59,230 nucleotides of DNA from an uncultured Alphaproteobacteria bacterium (GTDB lineage Bacteria; Pseudomonadota; Alphaproteobacteria; RF32; CAG-239), in NCBI GenBank assembly GCA_944390915.1, contig CALXRS010000011.1, positions 1-59,230 on the forward strand. Reading direction: 5' to 3'. The position numbers and the translations under genes were made by a program. Below are positions 25,798 to 34,161 of this stretch, one piece after another. The notes under the pieces are model-generated. The model searched no databases and was not told the DNA's origin. It worked only from the letters and a program-made list of their open reading frames with translations. Every line of letters begins with the position of its first letter. Within the stretch, counting starts at the first letter, position 1.

Positions 25798-26382
25798 ATG
25801 AAAATATTACGCAGGATGTATGATTGGCTGATTGCCGCGGCCGCCGGCAAATATGCCATGCCGTTGTTGTTTGTCGTTTCTTTTACCGAGAGTTCGTTTT
25901 TTCCCATTCCGCCGGATGTGATGATTATTCCGATGGTGCTGGCTGCCCGCGACCGCGCCTGGCAGATAGCCGGTCTGGCAACCGTGGCCAGCGTTATCGG
26001 CGGCTATTTCGGCTACGGCATCGGTTATTACGGATATGATTTAATTGCCCGCCCGATATTGGAATTTTACGGCTACGATGAGCAGTTTGAAGTGTTTAAG
26101 GGCTACTATCACGAATGGGGGGCGTGGATTGTGTTCGGCGCCGGGTTGACGCCTTTTCCCTACAAAGTGGTGACCATAGCCAGCGGCGCCGTCGATTTGA
26201 ACCTTTGGGTTTTCGGCATTGCTTCGGTTATTGCCAGAGGCATGAGGTTTTTCCTGGTGGCGTGGTTGCTCAAAAAATTCGGCGCGCCCATCCAGGTGTT
26301 TATCGAGAAAAATCTCGGCATGCTGACGGTGGTTTTCCTGTTGCTTTTGCTGGGAGGCTTTGCCGCAATAAAATATATGTAA
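25798..26382 (+). CDS. YqaA/DedA-type membrane protein
   Basis: This 194-aa protein has four to five membrane segments and the VTT-domain pattern: VVSFTESSFFPIPPDVMIIP near the N-terminus and FGAGLTPFPYKVVTIASGA in the middle. DedA-superfamily proteins act in lipid scrambling and membrane homeostasis; this short YqaA-like branch is uncharacterised. A strong bidirectional terminator follows. Confidence 0.88.
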   Translation: MKILRRMYDWLIAAAAGKYAMPLLFVVSFTESSFFPIPPDVMIIPMVLAARDRAWQIAGLATVASVIGGYFGYGIGYYGYDLIARPILEFYGYDEQFEVFKGYYHEWGAWIVFGAGLTPFPYKVVTIASGAVDLNLWVFGIASVIARGMRFFLVAWLLKKFGAPIQVFIEKNLGMLTVVFLLLLLGGFAAIKYM

Positions 26383-26410
26383 GTCGGTCGGGCAAAAAAA
26401 CGTTTCCAAA

Positions 26411-26446
26411 AAAATCCCCGTCCTTTGCTGAAAGAGCGGGGATTTT
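26411..26446. terminator. Bidirectional terminator between DedA-like gene and infA
   Basis: AAAATCCCCG pairs with CGGGGATTTT. Seven T residues follow on the minus strand and four on the plus strand, so it suits infA best and can also serve the plus-strand gene. Confidence 0.75.
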
Positions 26447-26499
26447 CTGTAATCGGAAACCTCCGCGCGAGGCGCGGGGCGGAGTGATTTGTCCGCATG

Positions 26500-26718
26500 T
26501 CAGTCCTTGTGGCGGAAAGTAATTCTGCCTTTGGTCAAATCATAGGGCGTCATTTCAATGTCGACTTTGTCGCCGACCATTACCCGAATGCGGAACTTTC
26601 TCATTTTTCCGGCGGTATGCGCCAAAATTTCCACTCCGTTATCGAGCTTTACCCTGAACATGGCATTCGGCAGCTTTTCGGTTACCGTGCCGGAAAGTTC
26701 CAGTAATTCCTCTTTCAT
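26500..26718 (-). CDS. infA: Translation initiation factor IF-1
   Basis: The 72-aa length and sequence ([34 protein letters not shown]) are diagnostic. IF-1 is an OB-fold protein that binds the ribosomal A site during initiation. It is a single-gene unit ending at the terminator at 26446. Confidence 0.97.
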   Translation of the reverse strand: MKEELLELSGTVTEKLPNAMFRVKLDNGVEILAHTAGKMRKFRIRVMVGDKVDIEMTPYDLTKGRITFRHKD

Positions 26719-26883
26719 AAATTGGTACCTCTTTGTTTTTTTTGCTTACGTGTATAAACCTTAAATTTTATTTTGGCAAATTATTTTTGCGTCAATTTTT
26801 CAAAAAAACATTTTTTTGTTGGCAAAATTTTCATAATCGGTGTATATGTGGCAAAAATTATCTGTTTTTTATGTTCGAAAAAA

Positions 26884-27117
26884 ATGACAAAGAATCTGTT
26901 TACGGAAAATAGTGTCGAGCTGCCGGCCGAAGAATATGCGCTGATGCTCGACTGGAACGATGAAGACGTCGCCTTCGTTCGCGAAGAGAAAAACGACGGT
27001 CGGAAAATGTGGGGAATATATTCGGCGGACGGCACTCTGCTGGCGGAAACGAACAGCCGTAATTTCGCTTTCATCCTTGCCCGCCAGATAGATCTTGTGC
27101 CGCAAAGCGTACATTAG
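26884..27117 (+). CDS. DUF1150-family protein
   Basis: The start is set at 26884 (MTKNLFTENS), not at an earlier in-frame start, giving 77 aa. The end, YSADGTLLAETNSRNFAFIL then ARQIDLVPQSVH, matches the DUF1150 family of small alphaproteobacterial proteins. Its function is unknown. It is divergent from infA. Confidence 0.8.
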   Translation: MTKNLFTENSVELPAEEYALMLDWNDEDVAFVREEKNDGRKMWGIYSADGTLLAETNSRNFAFILARQIDLVPQSVH

Positions 27118-27126
27118 CGTAATCGT

Positions 27127-27162
27127 AAGAAAAACCGGCGGAAACTCCGCCGGTTTTTCTTA
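27127..27162. terminator. Bidirectional terminator
   Basis: AAGAAAAACCGGCGGA and TCCGCCGGTTTTTCTT form a perfect 16-bp stem with a 3-base loop. It lies between the converging DUF1150 and TPR genes. Confidence 0.85.
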
Positions 27163-27179
27163 CGGTCGGCAAGTTTTGT

Positions 27180-29009
27180 TTACTTCCGCCGGAACAGGCG
27201 CAGTTTATTTTTTTCTTTTTTCTCCAAACGAGCCGTTTGAGCGTCTATTTTGTTTTGATCAACAGCGGGAATTTGGGGACGCTTCAGACCGTTTTTGATT
27301 TTTTCTTCCGTTTTCCGGCGGTTAAATTCGCCGGTATCGTCTTTGAGGTTCAAGGCATGGTTCCATTGAAAGCGGGCTTCCCGTTTGCGGCCGATCTGCC
27401 AGTAGGCGTCGCCCAGATGGTCGTAGATAACGGCTTCCGAGGGAGCCATGCTCGATGCTTTTTCCAAATATTCGACGGCTTTTTCATAATTTCCGATTTT
27501 GTAAAAAGCCCAACCGATGCTGTCGGTAACGGTGCCGTCGTCGGTGACGGGATTGTAGGCGGAAACAATCAGTTCAAAGGCTTCTTCAAGGTTTTTGTTT
27601 TGCAAAAGCAAAATATAACCGAGATGATTTTGGGTAAATTTGTTCGGCCGTATTTTCAGCACCTTACGCAGATATTCTTCGGCCTTGCCGTTGTCGCCGG
27701 CGGCGCTGTGGGAAATGCCGATGGCAAAATAAAGCGGCCAGACATCGGTCAAATCTTCGTCGGGATAACATTCAACGGCCTGCAGATAAAAATCCGCCGC
27801 TTCCCGAAAGCGTCCGTTTATGCGGGCAACTTCCCCCAAATTGGTGAGGATGTCCGGATTGGGCGGATAGTTCAGATAAAGGTTTTTGAATATTTTTTCG
27901 GCCTCTCTCGTTTTGCCGAGGCGAAAAAGATTTTTTGCGGTGTGAAAAAGGGCGGTATAATAGGCATAGCTGTCTTTGGGAACTCGGGCATAGGCTTCGT
28001 TTGCTTCCGTATAGAGCTCTCTTTTTTCGAGCAGGCTTGCGATCAGCAGCTGGGGCAGAGGGTATTCCGGCGAGCAGTAATATGCCAGAGAAGCAAACAA
28101 AATGGCGATTTCGGCGTTGCCGCTGTTTTGTTGCAGCAACAATGCTATGCTGAACAAAGCGTCGGCCAGGCCGACATTGGGATTTTCAAGGAACGGAGGG
28201 ATGGACGAATCGGCTTTTTTAATTTCGTCGATAACCGTTTTCATCATCAGATTGTCTTTGTTGATTGCCAGACTGGCCGCGCGCAGAGCTTTGTCGGGTT
28301 CTTGTTCGCGCAGATAAAAATTGGCAATGACCTGCAGCGAAAAGACCGAAAGTTCCATATGACGCAGGTTCATCAGCGCCGTATAGTGAGCTTCCGCGGC
28401 TTTGGTATTTCCCAGATAATCGTTGATGGCGCCGGCGTGGAACAGATAGAGCGGGCGAAAAGCCGGATCTCCCGCCAGCGGTGAGAGAGCTTTCAGGGCT
28501 TTTTTGTCTTCTTTCAGACCGGCATAGCCCCAGGCGGCGATAAGCGGGTTAAAAAACTTTTCGGAGACGGGGTTGCTGCAGTCGTCGACGACATCGACGG
28601 CTTCCTGAAATTTTTTGTTTTTTAGGAGACTAACGGCTTCGATTGTGCAGATGAAAGGGCTGTCGTCGCCCTGTTCGCGGGCAATTTGCGCGTATTTGAC
28701 GGCCTCGTCGATTCTGCCCTGAGAAGTGAGCATGACATAAAGCTGGGTGGGCAGCATTTTTTCTTTGGGCACATAAGGAATCGAACGCTTATAATAGTCG
28801 GCGGCCTTGTTCAGATCGTGTCGAAGATGGGCAACCCAGCCGGCAAGATAGCTGCCGTAGTTGCGATATTTGCTGTCGGCGGGGGCGTTGTTTGCTTCAG
28901 CGGTTGCCGGCGCTTTGGAAAAATCCTGCGAAGGGCAAAAGTAGGTGCAGGAGTTGGCTACGATGATGCCGATCAGGACAGACAGGATGTAGGCTGCTTT
29001 TTCAATCAC
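27180..29009 (-). CDS. Large TPR-repeat protein with N-terminal anchor
   Basis: This 609-aa protein has a hydrophobic N-terminus (residues 6-20, YILSVLIGIIVANSC) and then TPR-type helical repeats through residue 560. Examples are NYGSYLAGWVAHLRHDLNKA, AIGISHSAAGDNGKAEEYL and DSIGWAFYKIGNYEKAVEYL. The cysteine after the hydrophobic stretch gives only a poor lipobox, so a membrane anchor or cleaved signal are both possible. Comparable TPR proteins lie next to uracil-DNA glycosylase and lytic transglycosylase genes in many alphaproteobacteria. It is probably a periplasmic scaffold; the C-terminus is basic. Confidence 0.82.
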   Translation of the reverse strand: MIEKAAYILSVLIGIIVANSCTYFCPSQDFSKAPATAEANNAPADSKYRNYGSYLAGWVAHLRHDLNKAADYYKRSIPYVPKEKMLPTQLYVMLTSQGRIDEAVKYAQIAREQGDDSPFICTIEAVSLLKNKKFQEAVDVVDDCSNPVSEKFFNPLIAAWGYAGLKEDKKALKALSPLAGDPAFRPLYLFHAGAINDYLGNTKAAEAHYTALMNLRHMELSVFSLQVIANFYLREQEPDKALRAASLAINKDNLMMKTVIDEIKKADSSIPPFLENPNVGLADALFSIALLLQQNSGNAEIAILFASLAYYCSPEYPLPQLLIASLLEKRELYTEANEAYARVPKDSYAYYTALFHTAKNLFRLGKTREAEKIFKNLYLNYPPNPDILTNLGEVARINGRFREAADFYLQAVECYPDEDLTDVWPLYFAIGISHSAAGDNGKAEEYLRKVLKIRPNKFTQNHLGYILLLQNKNLEEAFELIVSAYNPVTDDGTVTDSIGWAFYKIGNYEKAVEYLEKASSMAPSEAVIYDHLGDAYWQIGRKREARFQWNHALNLKDDTGEFNRRKTEEKIKNGLKRPQIPAVDQNKIDAQTARLEKKEKNKLRLFRRK

Positions 29010-29147
29010 TTTAAATTACTCCGTTCAATTATTCAGGCGGCTATATTTTATTTTAAGTTTGGCAAACTTACAACACAAATATAATAATATGAAGATAAAT
29101 TGATTATTTGTTTGCAAAAGAAAAGGTAACGGCATACGATAACAACC

Positions 29148-29924
29148 ATGATGAACGAGAGAGAATTGCTGGAATGGTATTTAACGGCCGGCGTGGAGTT
29201 TTTCTGCGGCGACGTCCCCGGCTGCCTGAAATCCGTTGCTCCCGCGGCGGAAACTCCGTCCGCGGGCGAGGCTGCAAAACAGCCGCGGCCGGCCATGACC
29301 GATTTGGCGCAGATGAGCATGCGCGCCTGCAAAAACGCGAGAGACATATCGGCCTCCGCCGCCACGCTTTCCGAGCTTCGGCAGGCGGTGGAAAGTTTTG
29401 AGGGATGCGCTTTGAAAATGACGGCCGGAAAAACGGTTTTCGGCGGCGGCAATCCGAATGCCAAAATCGTTATCGTCGGCGAGGCGCCGGGAGCGGACGA
29501 AGACAGAATCGGCGAACCTTTTGTCGGTCGCAGCGGGCATCTGCTGGACAAGATGCTGGCTGCCGTCGGGTTGAACAGGGACAAAGTGTACATTACCAAC
29601 GTTTTGCCCTGGCGTCCGCCCGGCAACCGCACGCCGACCGACGCCGAAGTGGCCGTGTGCCTGCCTTTTCTCCGTCGGCAGATTGAGCTGATCGAACCGC
29701 GGATAATCCTGATTTTGGGAGGCAGCGCCGCCAACAGTCTGCTGGACAATGAGGAATCTATTTCCCGCCTGCGGGGCAAGTGGTTGGAGTATAAATTTGC
29801 CGACGATAAAAAAGCGGACGCGCTGGCCAGTTTTCACCCGGCGTATCTTTTGCGCAACCCCGCGCAAAAGGGCAAAGCATGGGCGGATTTTCTGCGTTTG
29901 GCAAAAAAATTGCAAAATAATTAG
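29148..29924 (+). CDS. Uracil-DNA glycosylase, family-4-like
   Basis: It removes uracil from DNA. The core motifs are VIVGEAPGADEDRIGEPFVG, YITNVLPWRPPGNRTP and the end motif SFHPAYLLRNP. Classical family 4 enzymes hold a 4Fe-4S cluster with four cysteines; here only some are retained (FEGCALK, VAVCLPF) and the third site reads LPWRPP instead of KCRPP. That altered form is, from memory, usual in alphaproteobacteria. The N-terminal 75 residues are variable. It is divergently transcribed from the TPR gene. Confidence 0.88.
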   Translation: MMNERELLEWYLTAGVEFFCGDVPGCLKSVAPAAETPSAGEAAKQPRPAMTDLAQMSMRACKNARDISASAATLSELRQAVESFEGCALKMTAGKTVFGGGNPNAKIVIVGEAPGADEDRIGEPFVGRSGHLLDKMLAAVGLNRDKVYITNVLPWRPPGNRTPTDAEVAVCLPFLRRQIELIEPRIILILGGSAANSLLDNEESISRLRGKWLEYKFADDKKADALASFHPAYLLRNPAQKGKAWADFLRLAKKLQNN

Positions 29925-29942
29925 TTTTTTGTTCATAATTTG

Positions 29943-29971
29943 TTGGTAAATTGAAAAAAATGGATTATTAT
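29943..29971 (+). promoter_or_regulatory. Promoter for the paired exported proteins
   Basis: TTGGTA at 29943-29948 and TATTAT at 29966-29971 have a 17-bp spacer, just before the ATG at 30010 with its GAGGAAA site. The unit probably runs through the lytic transglycosylase at 31542. Confidence 0.5.
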
Positions 29972-30009
29972 TCATCAGGTCTTAATAAATAACTTTTGAG
30001 GAAAGCAAC

Positions 30010-30762
30010 ATGAATATTAGCAAAAAAGTTTTCTGTCTGGCTCTCGGTGCAATGCTTTCGGCGGGTATCAGTCCGGCGCAGGCGCAGCGGAACAACAAGG
30101 CGACGCCGCCCGTCAATGACGAGCAGGAAAGTGAGATTCTGTTTAAGATTCACAATATCGTGCCGGTCGAAAACAGCGAAGGCGAAGTTATAGCCTGCGA
30201 CTTTGATACTACTTTCTATAACCGTTCATCCTATAACCTCAGGGAAGCTTCGCTGGAATTCAATTGGTCCGACCCTTCCATCCAAAAGGTTATTGAAGAC
30301 GAAAAAGAAGAAGACGCGCGTCGACAGGATCGTCGCGGTTCCCGCCGCAACTATTCGGAAACGGAACGCCGTACTTCCGACGGTGTCAGCGTGATGATTG
30401 AGGCGCCGGCGCTGAAGTCTTATCGTCAGGCTACCGTTAACAATCGTATCAACACGGATCGTTGCTTCCTGTTGCTCGAAAAAGTCAATTTTTCGGTATC
30501 GAACTGTTCTGCCGACGGCATGCAATCCGCCGGTCGCGGCAATCGTTCCCGGGGCGAAAGCAGCGTATGCTCCAAACTCTTCAAATATGTCTCGCCCGAA
30601 GATGCTCAATATTATCTTGAGTTTAAGGAAATAACCCCCGATGAAGAGGCTTCTCAGGAAGAAGCGAAAAGAAAAGCCAGCAAAAAGGAAGCTGCCGATA
30701 TCTATACCAGAGCCGTCAATGCCCTTGACGCAGCCGGAAACATCGTCTCCGGTATCAAATAA
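30010..30762 (+). CDS. Exported cysteine-pattern protein A, 250 aa
   Basis: I do not recognise a named family. A signal peptide (cut near AQAQ, residue 26) leads to a mature protein with four cysteines: C63, C152, C166 and C187. Motifs are EGEVIACDFDTTFYN, SLEFNW (Trp 86), DRCFLLL and VSNCSADGM. The same cysteine and Trp spacings recur in the next gene, so the two are paralogues. A charged insertion (about 95-125, Arg/Glu-rich) and a helical Lys/Glu-rich tail are specific to this copy. It is probably periplasmic with disulfides, and it opens a unit ending in the lytic transglycosylase. Confidence 0.8.
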   Translation: MNISKKVFCLALGAMLSAGISPAQAQRNNKATPPVNDEQESEILFKIHNIVPVENSEGEVIACDFDTTFYNRSSYNLREASLEFNWSDPSIQKVIEDEKEEDARRQDRRGSRRNYSETERRTSDGVSVMIEAPALKSYRQATVNNRINTDRCFLLLEKVNFSVSNCSADGMQSAGRGNRSRGESSVCSKLFKYVSPEDAQYYLEFKEITPDEEASQEEAKRKASKKEAADIYTRAVNALDAAGNIVSGIK

Positions 30763-30788
30763 GCCTTTGCCGGCGGAGGAGGAAACCG

Positions 30789-31508
30789 ATGAAAAATACA
30801 AAATTGCAAATGTTGATGTATGTCGGCATCGTCGGTATGATGTTGTCCGGAACGGCCGAAGCCCAATATTTCGGCTCGGCTACCGCGACCCGTCCTTCTC
30901 CCGCGCGGCAGATGCAGCAACCGTCGGCCGGCAGGACTCAGGAGCAGATTCGGGAAATAGGCTCCGAGGCGGCGACCGATGAAAAATATTCGGCGGTAGA
31001 ACCCGTGGAGGCAAAAGAAGACGACGAAACTGTCGAAAAGCAAAATGTCAGCACGCCTTTTGACTATGCCTACGGCAAAACTCCCGAAAAGAAAAAGCAG
31101 GCGCCCGCCAAACAACTTTATCGACGCTATTCCACGGTCGGCGGCGTTACGGTGGAAACGGATGAGGAAAACGAAGAAGACGAGCTGATCATGCTGTATA
31201 TGAAAAACTTTTCCGTTTACCGCAGCCCTTCCGGCCAGACCCGCTGCAGCGCGCGCTTTGCGGTGTTGACCACGCTGCCGGTTAAGCTCTCAAACATCAG
31301 CTATCGGTTGAAGTGGCCAAACATGGAAACGGTGCTCAGTTTCAGCGACGTGGAACCGGGAGTGGAAAACCATTTTGACTACGGGCTTTTGGGCGACGGT
31401 TGTTTCAGTATGGACAGACAGCCGAACATTGTGGTCAATCGCTGCCGCGCCAAAGGAATGACCCAGCGCGAATGCGCCGCAAAAATCCGTTGGATTAAGG
31501 AAATCTGA
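30789..31508 (+). CDS. Exported cysteine-pattern protein B, 239 aa
   Basis: This is a paralogue of the preceding protein. A signal peptide (cut near AEAQ, residue 26) is followed by a low-complexity, charged region to about residue 130, then the shared domain: SGQTRCSARFAVL (C153), SYRLKW (Trp 176), GDGCFSMD (C205) and VVNRCRAKGM (C219), with C229 near the end. The distances C to W (23), C to C (14) and C to M (5) are identical in both proteins. It lies 26 nt after protein A and 33 nt before the lytic transglycosylase. Function is unknown; an envelope role is inferred. Confidence 0.8.
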   Translation: MKNTKLQMLMYVGIVGMMLSGTAEAQYFGSATATRPSPARQMQQPSAGRTQEQIREIGSEAATDEKYSAVEPVEAKEDDETVEKQNVSTPFDYAYGKTPEKKKQAPAKQLYRRYSTVGGVTVETDEENEEDELIMLYMKNFSVYRSPSGQTRCSARFAVLTTLPVKLSNISYRLKWPNMETVLSFSDVEPGVENHFDYGLLGDGCFSMDRQPNIVVNRCRAKGMTQRECAAKIRWIKEI

Positions 31509-31541
31509 AAGGCGGCGCGGAGATAGGACGCGGGAGATAAA

Positions 31542-33302
31542 GTGAAAAAAATTTTGATAGTGATGCTGACGCTGTTGCTGCTCCCTCCCGGAGCGGTGGC
31601 AGCGTCCAGCTCTTTTAAAGCGGTGGATGACGGCGTGCGCCGGCAAGTTTTGGCAAAATCCGGCGTCAGCGAAAACGACCTTTCTCTGTATCGCGAAATT
31701 TTTGCGGCTCTTGACAAAGGCGACGCAAAAAAAGCCGAAGACCTGCAAAAAAAATTGAAAACAACGGCGTTGAACGGTCATCTGCTGGCGGAAAAATATC
31801 TGCGCACGGATTATCCGTCGACTTATGAAGAGCTGCAGGCCTGGCTCAAAAAATATCCCTATCTGCCGCAATATCCGAAAATAAAAAGTCTGGCCGTGGT
31901 AAAGGCGCCGGGGTACAAACCGCCCAAACCCGGAAAAACGGAAAAAAAGCTTTATGCTTCGTACGATTGGTATCGCGACGGTTATAAAAACCTGAAGCCT
32001 GCCGACCGGGCTTTCGTTAAAGAAAAAAATGACGAATTTCTGCTTGCCATACGCAAAAGCCGGCTGAAGAAAGCGGGCAGGATTCTTGAAGACGCGCGCT
32101 TTAGAAAAGTTATGCCGGTGAAAAACTATGACGCCATGCAGGCAACCCTTGCTTCCGCCTATTTTCTGGAGGGAGATTACCAATATACGCTGAAATGGAG
32201 CCGCCAGCCGATTATGCGCAGCAGCGACGCCACGGCCTGCTGGTTCGGCGGGCTGGCTGCCTGGAAAGAAAAGGACTATCAATTGGCGGCCGACTATTTT
32301 GAGCGCCTGGGCAAGCTTGAAAACAACGACGAATGGCTGATTGCCGCCGGCGCCTATTGGGCCTATCGGGCAAATATCCGGCTGAAAAACCCCGATGGCG
32401 CCACCCGCAACCTGCGGCGGGCAACGGCGTATCCGCGTACTTTTTACGGCATTTTGGCGCGTTATATGCTGACCGACAAGGTGGCTTTCGACTGGCGGCA
32501 GACAGGCTATTACAACCGGACGGACGGGCATTCTCACATCAAAGAGATTGTTTCGGCACCGACCATGCGGCGGGCGCTGCTGCTGATTTTTGCGGGGCGG
32601 CCGGATCTGGCGGAAAGCGACCTGCGTTACAACTACCGCAAATTTAACATTCGCCAGAAAGAGCTGCTGATGTTTATTGCCGCTCAATACAGCCTGCCGA
32701 ATCTGAGTCTGGTTGCCGCTGGCCGCCTGAAAAACTATGCCAAAGGCCGGGCGTACGACGCTTTCATGTATCCGCTACCGGACTGGGAACCGGCCAAAGG
32801 CTGGCAGGTCAATCCGGCGTGGATTTGGGCTCTGGTGCGTCAGGAATCGCTGTTTTCACCGTCGGTGCAGAGCCATGCCGGTGCCTGCGGGCTGATGCAG
32901 ATAATGCCGGCGACGGCGGCGGAAACGACCGGCGACGGGAGTTTCAAGAAAAACAGCCGGCCGCTGTTTGACAAAGACATTAACCTGGCCATCGGGCAGG
33001 ACTATGTTTCCCTGCTGAGGGAAAAAGACTTTGTCGGCGACAACCTCATCTTTTTGGCTGCCTCGTACAACGGAGGACCGCATAACCTGAAACGCTGGGT
33101 GAACAATCTGGATTATGACGGCGACCCGTTAATGTTTATGGAGATGATTCCCTGGAAAGAAACCCGTCTTTACGTGAAAAGAGTGATAACAAACTACTGG
33201 ATATATTCTTCGCGGTTGGGGCAAAAGCCGCAAAGCCTGATGCAGTTTTTGCAGGGAAAATGGCCGCTTTTGGATGGCATCGACCAACGGGCGCCGGCTT
33301 AA
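31542..33302 (+). CDS. slt: Soluble lytic transglycosylase
   Basis: It cleaves glycan strands in the periplasm, forming 1,6-anhydro-muropeptides. A signal peptide (LTLLLLPPGAVAA) is followed by a long alpha-helical superhelix domain (about 60-400) and a C-terminal lysozyme-like domain. The catalytic Glu lies in WALVRQESLFSPSVQSHAGA, followed by CGLMQIMPATA and AASYNGGPHNLKRWV. The start is a GTG at 31542 after GGGAGA. At 586 aa its length is typical of Slt70-like enzymes. Confidence 0.94.
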   Translation: MKKILIVMLTLLLLPPGAVAASSSFKAVDDGVRRQVLAKSGVSENDLSLYREIFAALDKGDAKKAEDLQKKLKTTALNGHLLAEKYLRTDYPSTYEELQAWLKKYPYLPQYPKIKSLAVVKAPGYKPPKPGKTEKKLYASYDWYRDGYKNLKPADRAFVKEKNDEFLLAIRKSRLKKAGRILEDARFRKVMPVKNYDAMQATLASAYFLEGDYQYTLKWSRQPIMRSSDATACWFGGLAAWKEKDYQLAADYFERLGKLENNDEWLIAAGAYWAYRANIRLKNPDGATRNLRRATAYPRTFYGILARYMLTDKVAFDWRQTGYYNRTDGHSHIKEIVSAPTMRRALLLIFAGRPDLAESDLRYNYRKFNIRQKELLMFIAAQYSLPNLSLVAAGRLKNYAKGRAYDAFMYPLPDWEPAKGWQVNPAWIWALVRQESLFSPSVQSHAGACGLMQIMPATAAETTGDGSFKKNSRPLFDKDINLAIGQDYVSLLREKDFVGDNLIFLAASYNGGPHNLKRWVNNLDYDGDPLMFMEMIPWKETRLYVKRVITNYWIYSSRLGQKPQSLMQFLQGKWPLLDGIDQRAPA

Positions 33303-33340
33303 AAATATTCTCCTGATTCAAACTGATTTATGAAAGGATT

Positions 33341-33371
33341 GCCGGTCGGCTTTTTGTCTACCGGCATCTTT
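33341..33371 (+). terminator. Terminator after slt
   Basis: GCCGGT (33341-33346) pairs with ACCGGC (33360-33365), followed by ATCTTTTAT. Confidence 0.55.
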
Positions 33372-33405
33372 TATCCGTCAAAACAGACAAAAATCGAAAA
33401 TTTAT

Positions 33406-33434
33406 TTGCATTTTGTGACAAAAAAGCATATACT
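33406..33434 (+). promoter_or_regulatory. Promoter before the mini-ORF
   Basis: TTGCAT at 33406-33411 and TATACT at 33429-33434 have a 17-bp spacer. The transcript would begin near 33441 with a leader of about 90 nt to the mini-ORF. Confidence 0.5.
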
Positions 33435-33528
33435 ATAGGTATCTACTTATTAGTTTGTTTAATTTTTTTATTTAATTATCTTCTCGTTGCTGTCATAAAT
33501 TAAGGTTTTGCCTTTTTTTCGTGTCAGA

Positions 33529-33603
33529 ATGTCAGGGTATTTAATTGAAGAAATTAAACAAACTGATATGGCGATACGTGAAAAGCTTCCCGCGTTTTTA
33601 TAG
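33529..33603 (+). CDS. Possible 24-residue peptide or leader ORF
   Basis: The frame reads MSGYLIEEIKQTDMAIREKL and four more residues before TAG. It has the look of an amphipathic helix. No clear ribosome-binding site precedes it. Its TAG overlaps an AGGAGG at 33602-33607, the arrangement of a translational leader, yet no start codon lies at the proper distance downstream. It could be a small protein, a regulatory leader, or chance. Confidence 0.3.
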   Translation: MSGYLIEEIKQTDMAIREKLPAFL

Positions 33604-33637
33604 GAGGTATTTGTAAAACTTAAAAATTTTTTTTATT

Positions 33638-33901
33638 ATGATTATGACAGTGATATTTATATTGTTCCTCGCTTCCATTATCTGGGGTGCTATTGAGAAT
33701 CCTCTGGAGACACTCATAAGCCGCCTGGTCGAAGTCGTTATAAGCGCTTTTTTGGGAGCGTTTATAATATGGCTTCTCATGGCTCTTTTCGGTTTCGGAG
33801 AGCTATGGTGGACAGGGGCAATATTAGGAGCAGGATACTGTGTATTCTGCTGGATATTCCGTAAAAGGAATATTCTGGTTGCCACCTGGTTTACCAGGTA
33901 A
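33638..33901 (+). CDS. Small membrane protein, 87 aa
   Basis: It has three probable membrane segments (about residues 3-18, 30-52 and 56-74: IFILFLASIIWGAIE, VVISAFLGAFIIWLLMALFG, WTGAILGAGYCVFCWIF) and a basic C-terminus. I do not recognise it. The start is uncertain: ATG 33638 or 33644 are possible, but the only good Shine-Dalgarno is 30 nt upstream, across a T8 run. A clear terminator follows, supporting a real transcription unit. Confidence 0.55.
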   Translation: MIMTVIFILFLASIIWGAIENPLETLISRLVEVVISAFLGAFIIWLLMALFGFGELWWTGAILGAGYCVFCWIFRKRNILVATWFTR

Positions 33902-33928
33902 AACAACCACTGAAAAAAAGATAAATAA

Positions 33929-33967
33929 GAGTGTTGTTCCTTGCAAAAGGAACGGCGCTCTTTTTTT
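33929..33967 (+). terminator. Rho-independent terminator
   Basis: GAGTG...TTCCTT pairs with AAGGAA...CGCTC around GCAA, followed by seven T residues. It ends the small-membrane-protein transcript. Confidence 0.8.
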
Positions 33968-34085
33968 GTCCTTTTTTCCGGAATCGGTTGAAAGTTTTTC
34001 ATGCGGGGATTATTTATTAGCAGACTTTGAAATAAACGGACCGCGGCGCGGCTGCGGCGGCGCTGTGAACAAAAATCTTCGGGGC

Positions 34086-34113
34086 TTGAATTTGCGGGCG
34101 GTTCGTTTATGAT
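34086..34113 (+). promoter_or_regulatory. Promoter for ugd-galE
   Basis: TTGAAT at 34086-34091 and TATGAT at 34108-34113 have a 16-bp spacer. The start near 34120 leaves about 40 nt to the ugd ATG. Confidence 0.4.
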
Positions 34114-34161
34114 GACTGACAAGTCCCAAAACTTTGATTTGTGGATAAAGGATAAGAAAAA

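Larger units (their letters stand above)
33303..33637 (+). other. Gap with terminator, promoter and a mini-ORF
   Basis: This 335-bp gap holds the slt terminator (33341-33371), a promoter (33406-33434), an A/T-rich leader and a 24-codon frame (33529-33603) whose stop codon overlaps a perfect AGGAGG. Nothing else is recognisable. Confidence 0.5.

Noticed and set aside
26461-26485. GC-rich hairpin-like stretch downstream of infA
   Set aside because: It is short with loose pairing and no T run; the stronger terminator lies at 26411-26446.
27237-28484. 415-codon plus-strand frame inside the TPR gene
   Set aside because: Antisense to clear TPR repeats; no start signals and biased Phe/Gly/Val content.
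31290-32687. 465-codon minus-strand frame opposite slt and protein B
   Set aside because: Antisense shadow of well-supported genes with no family signature.
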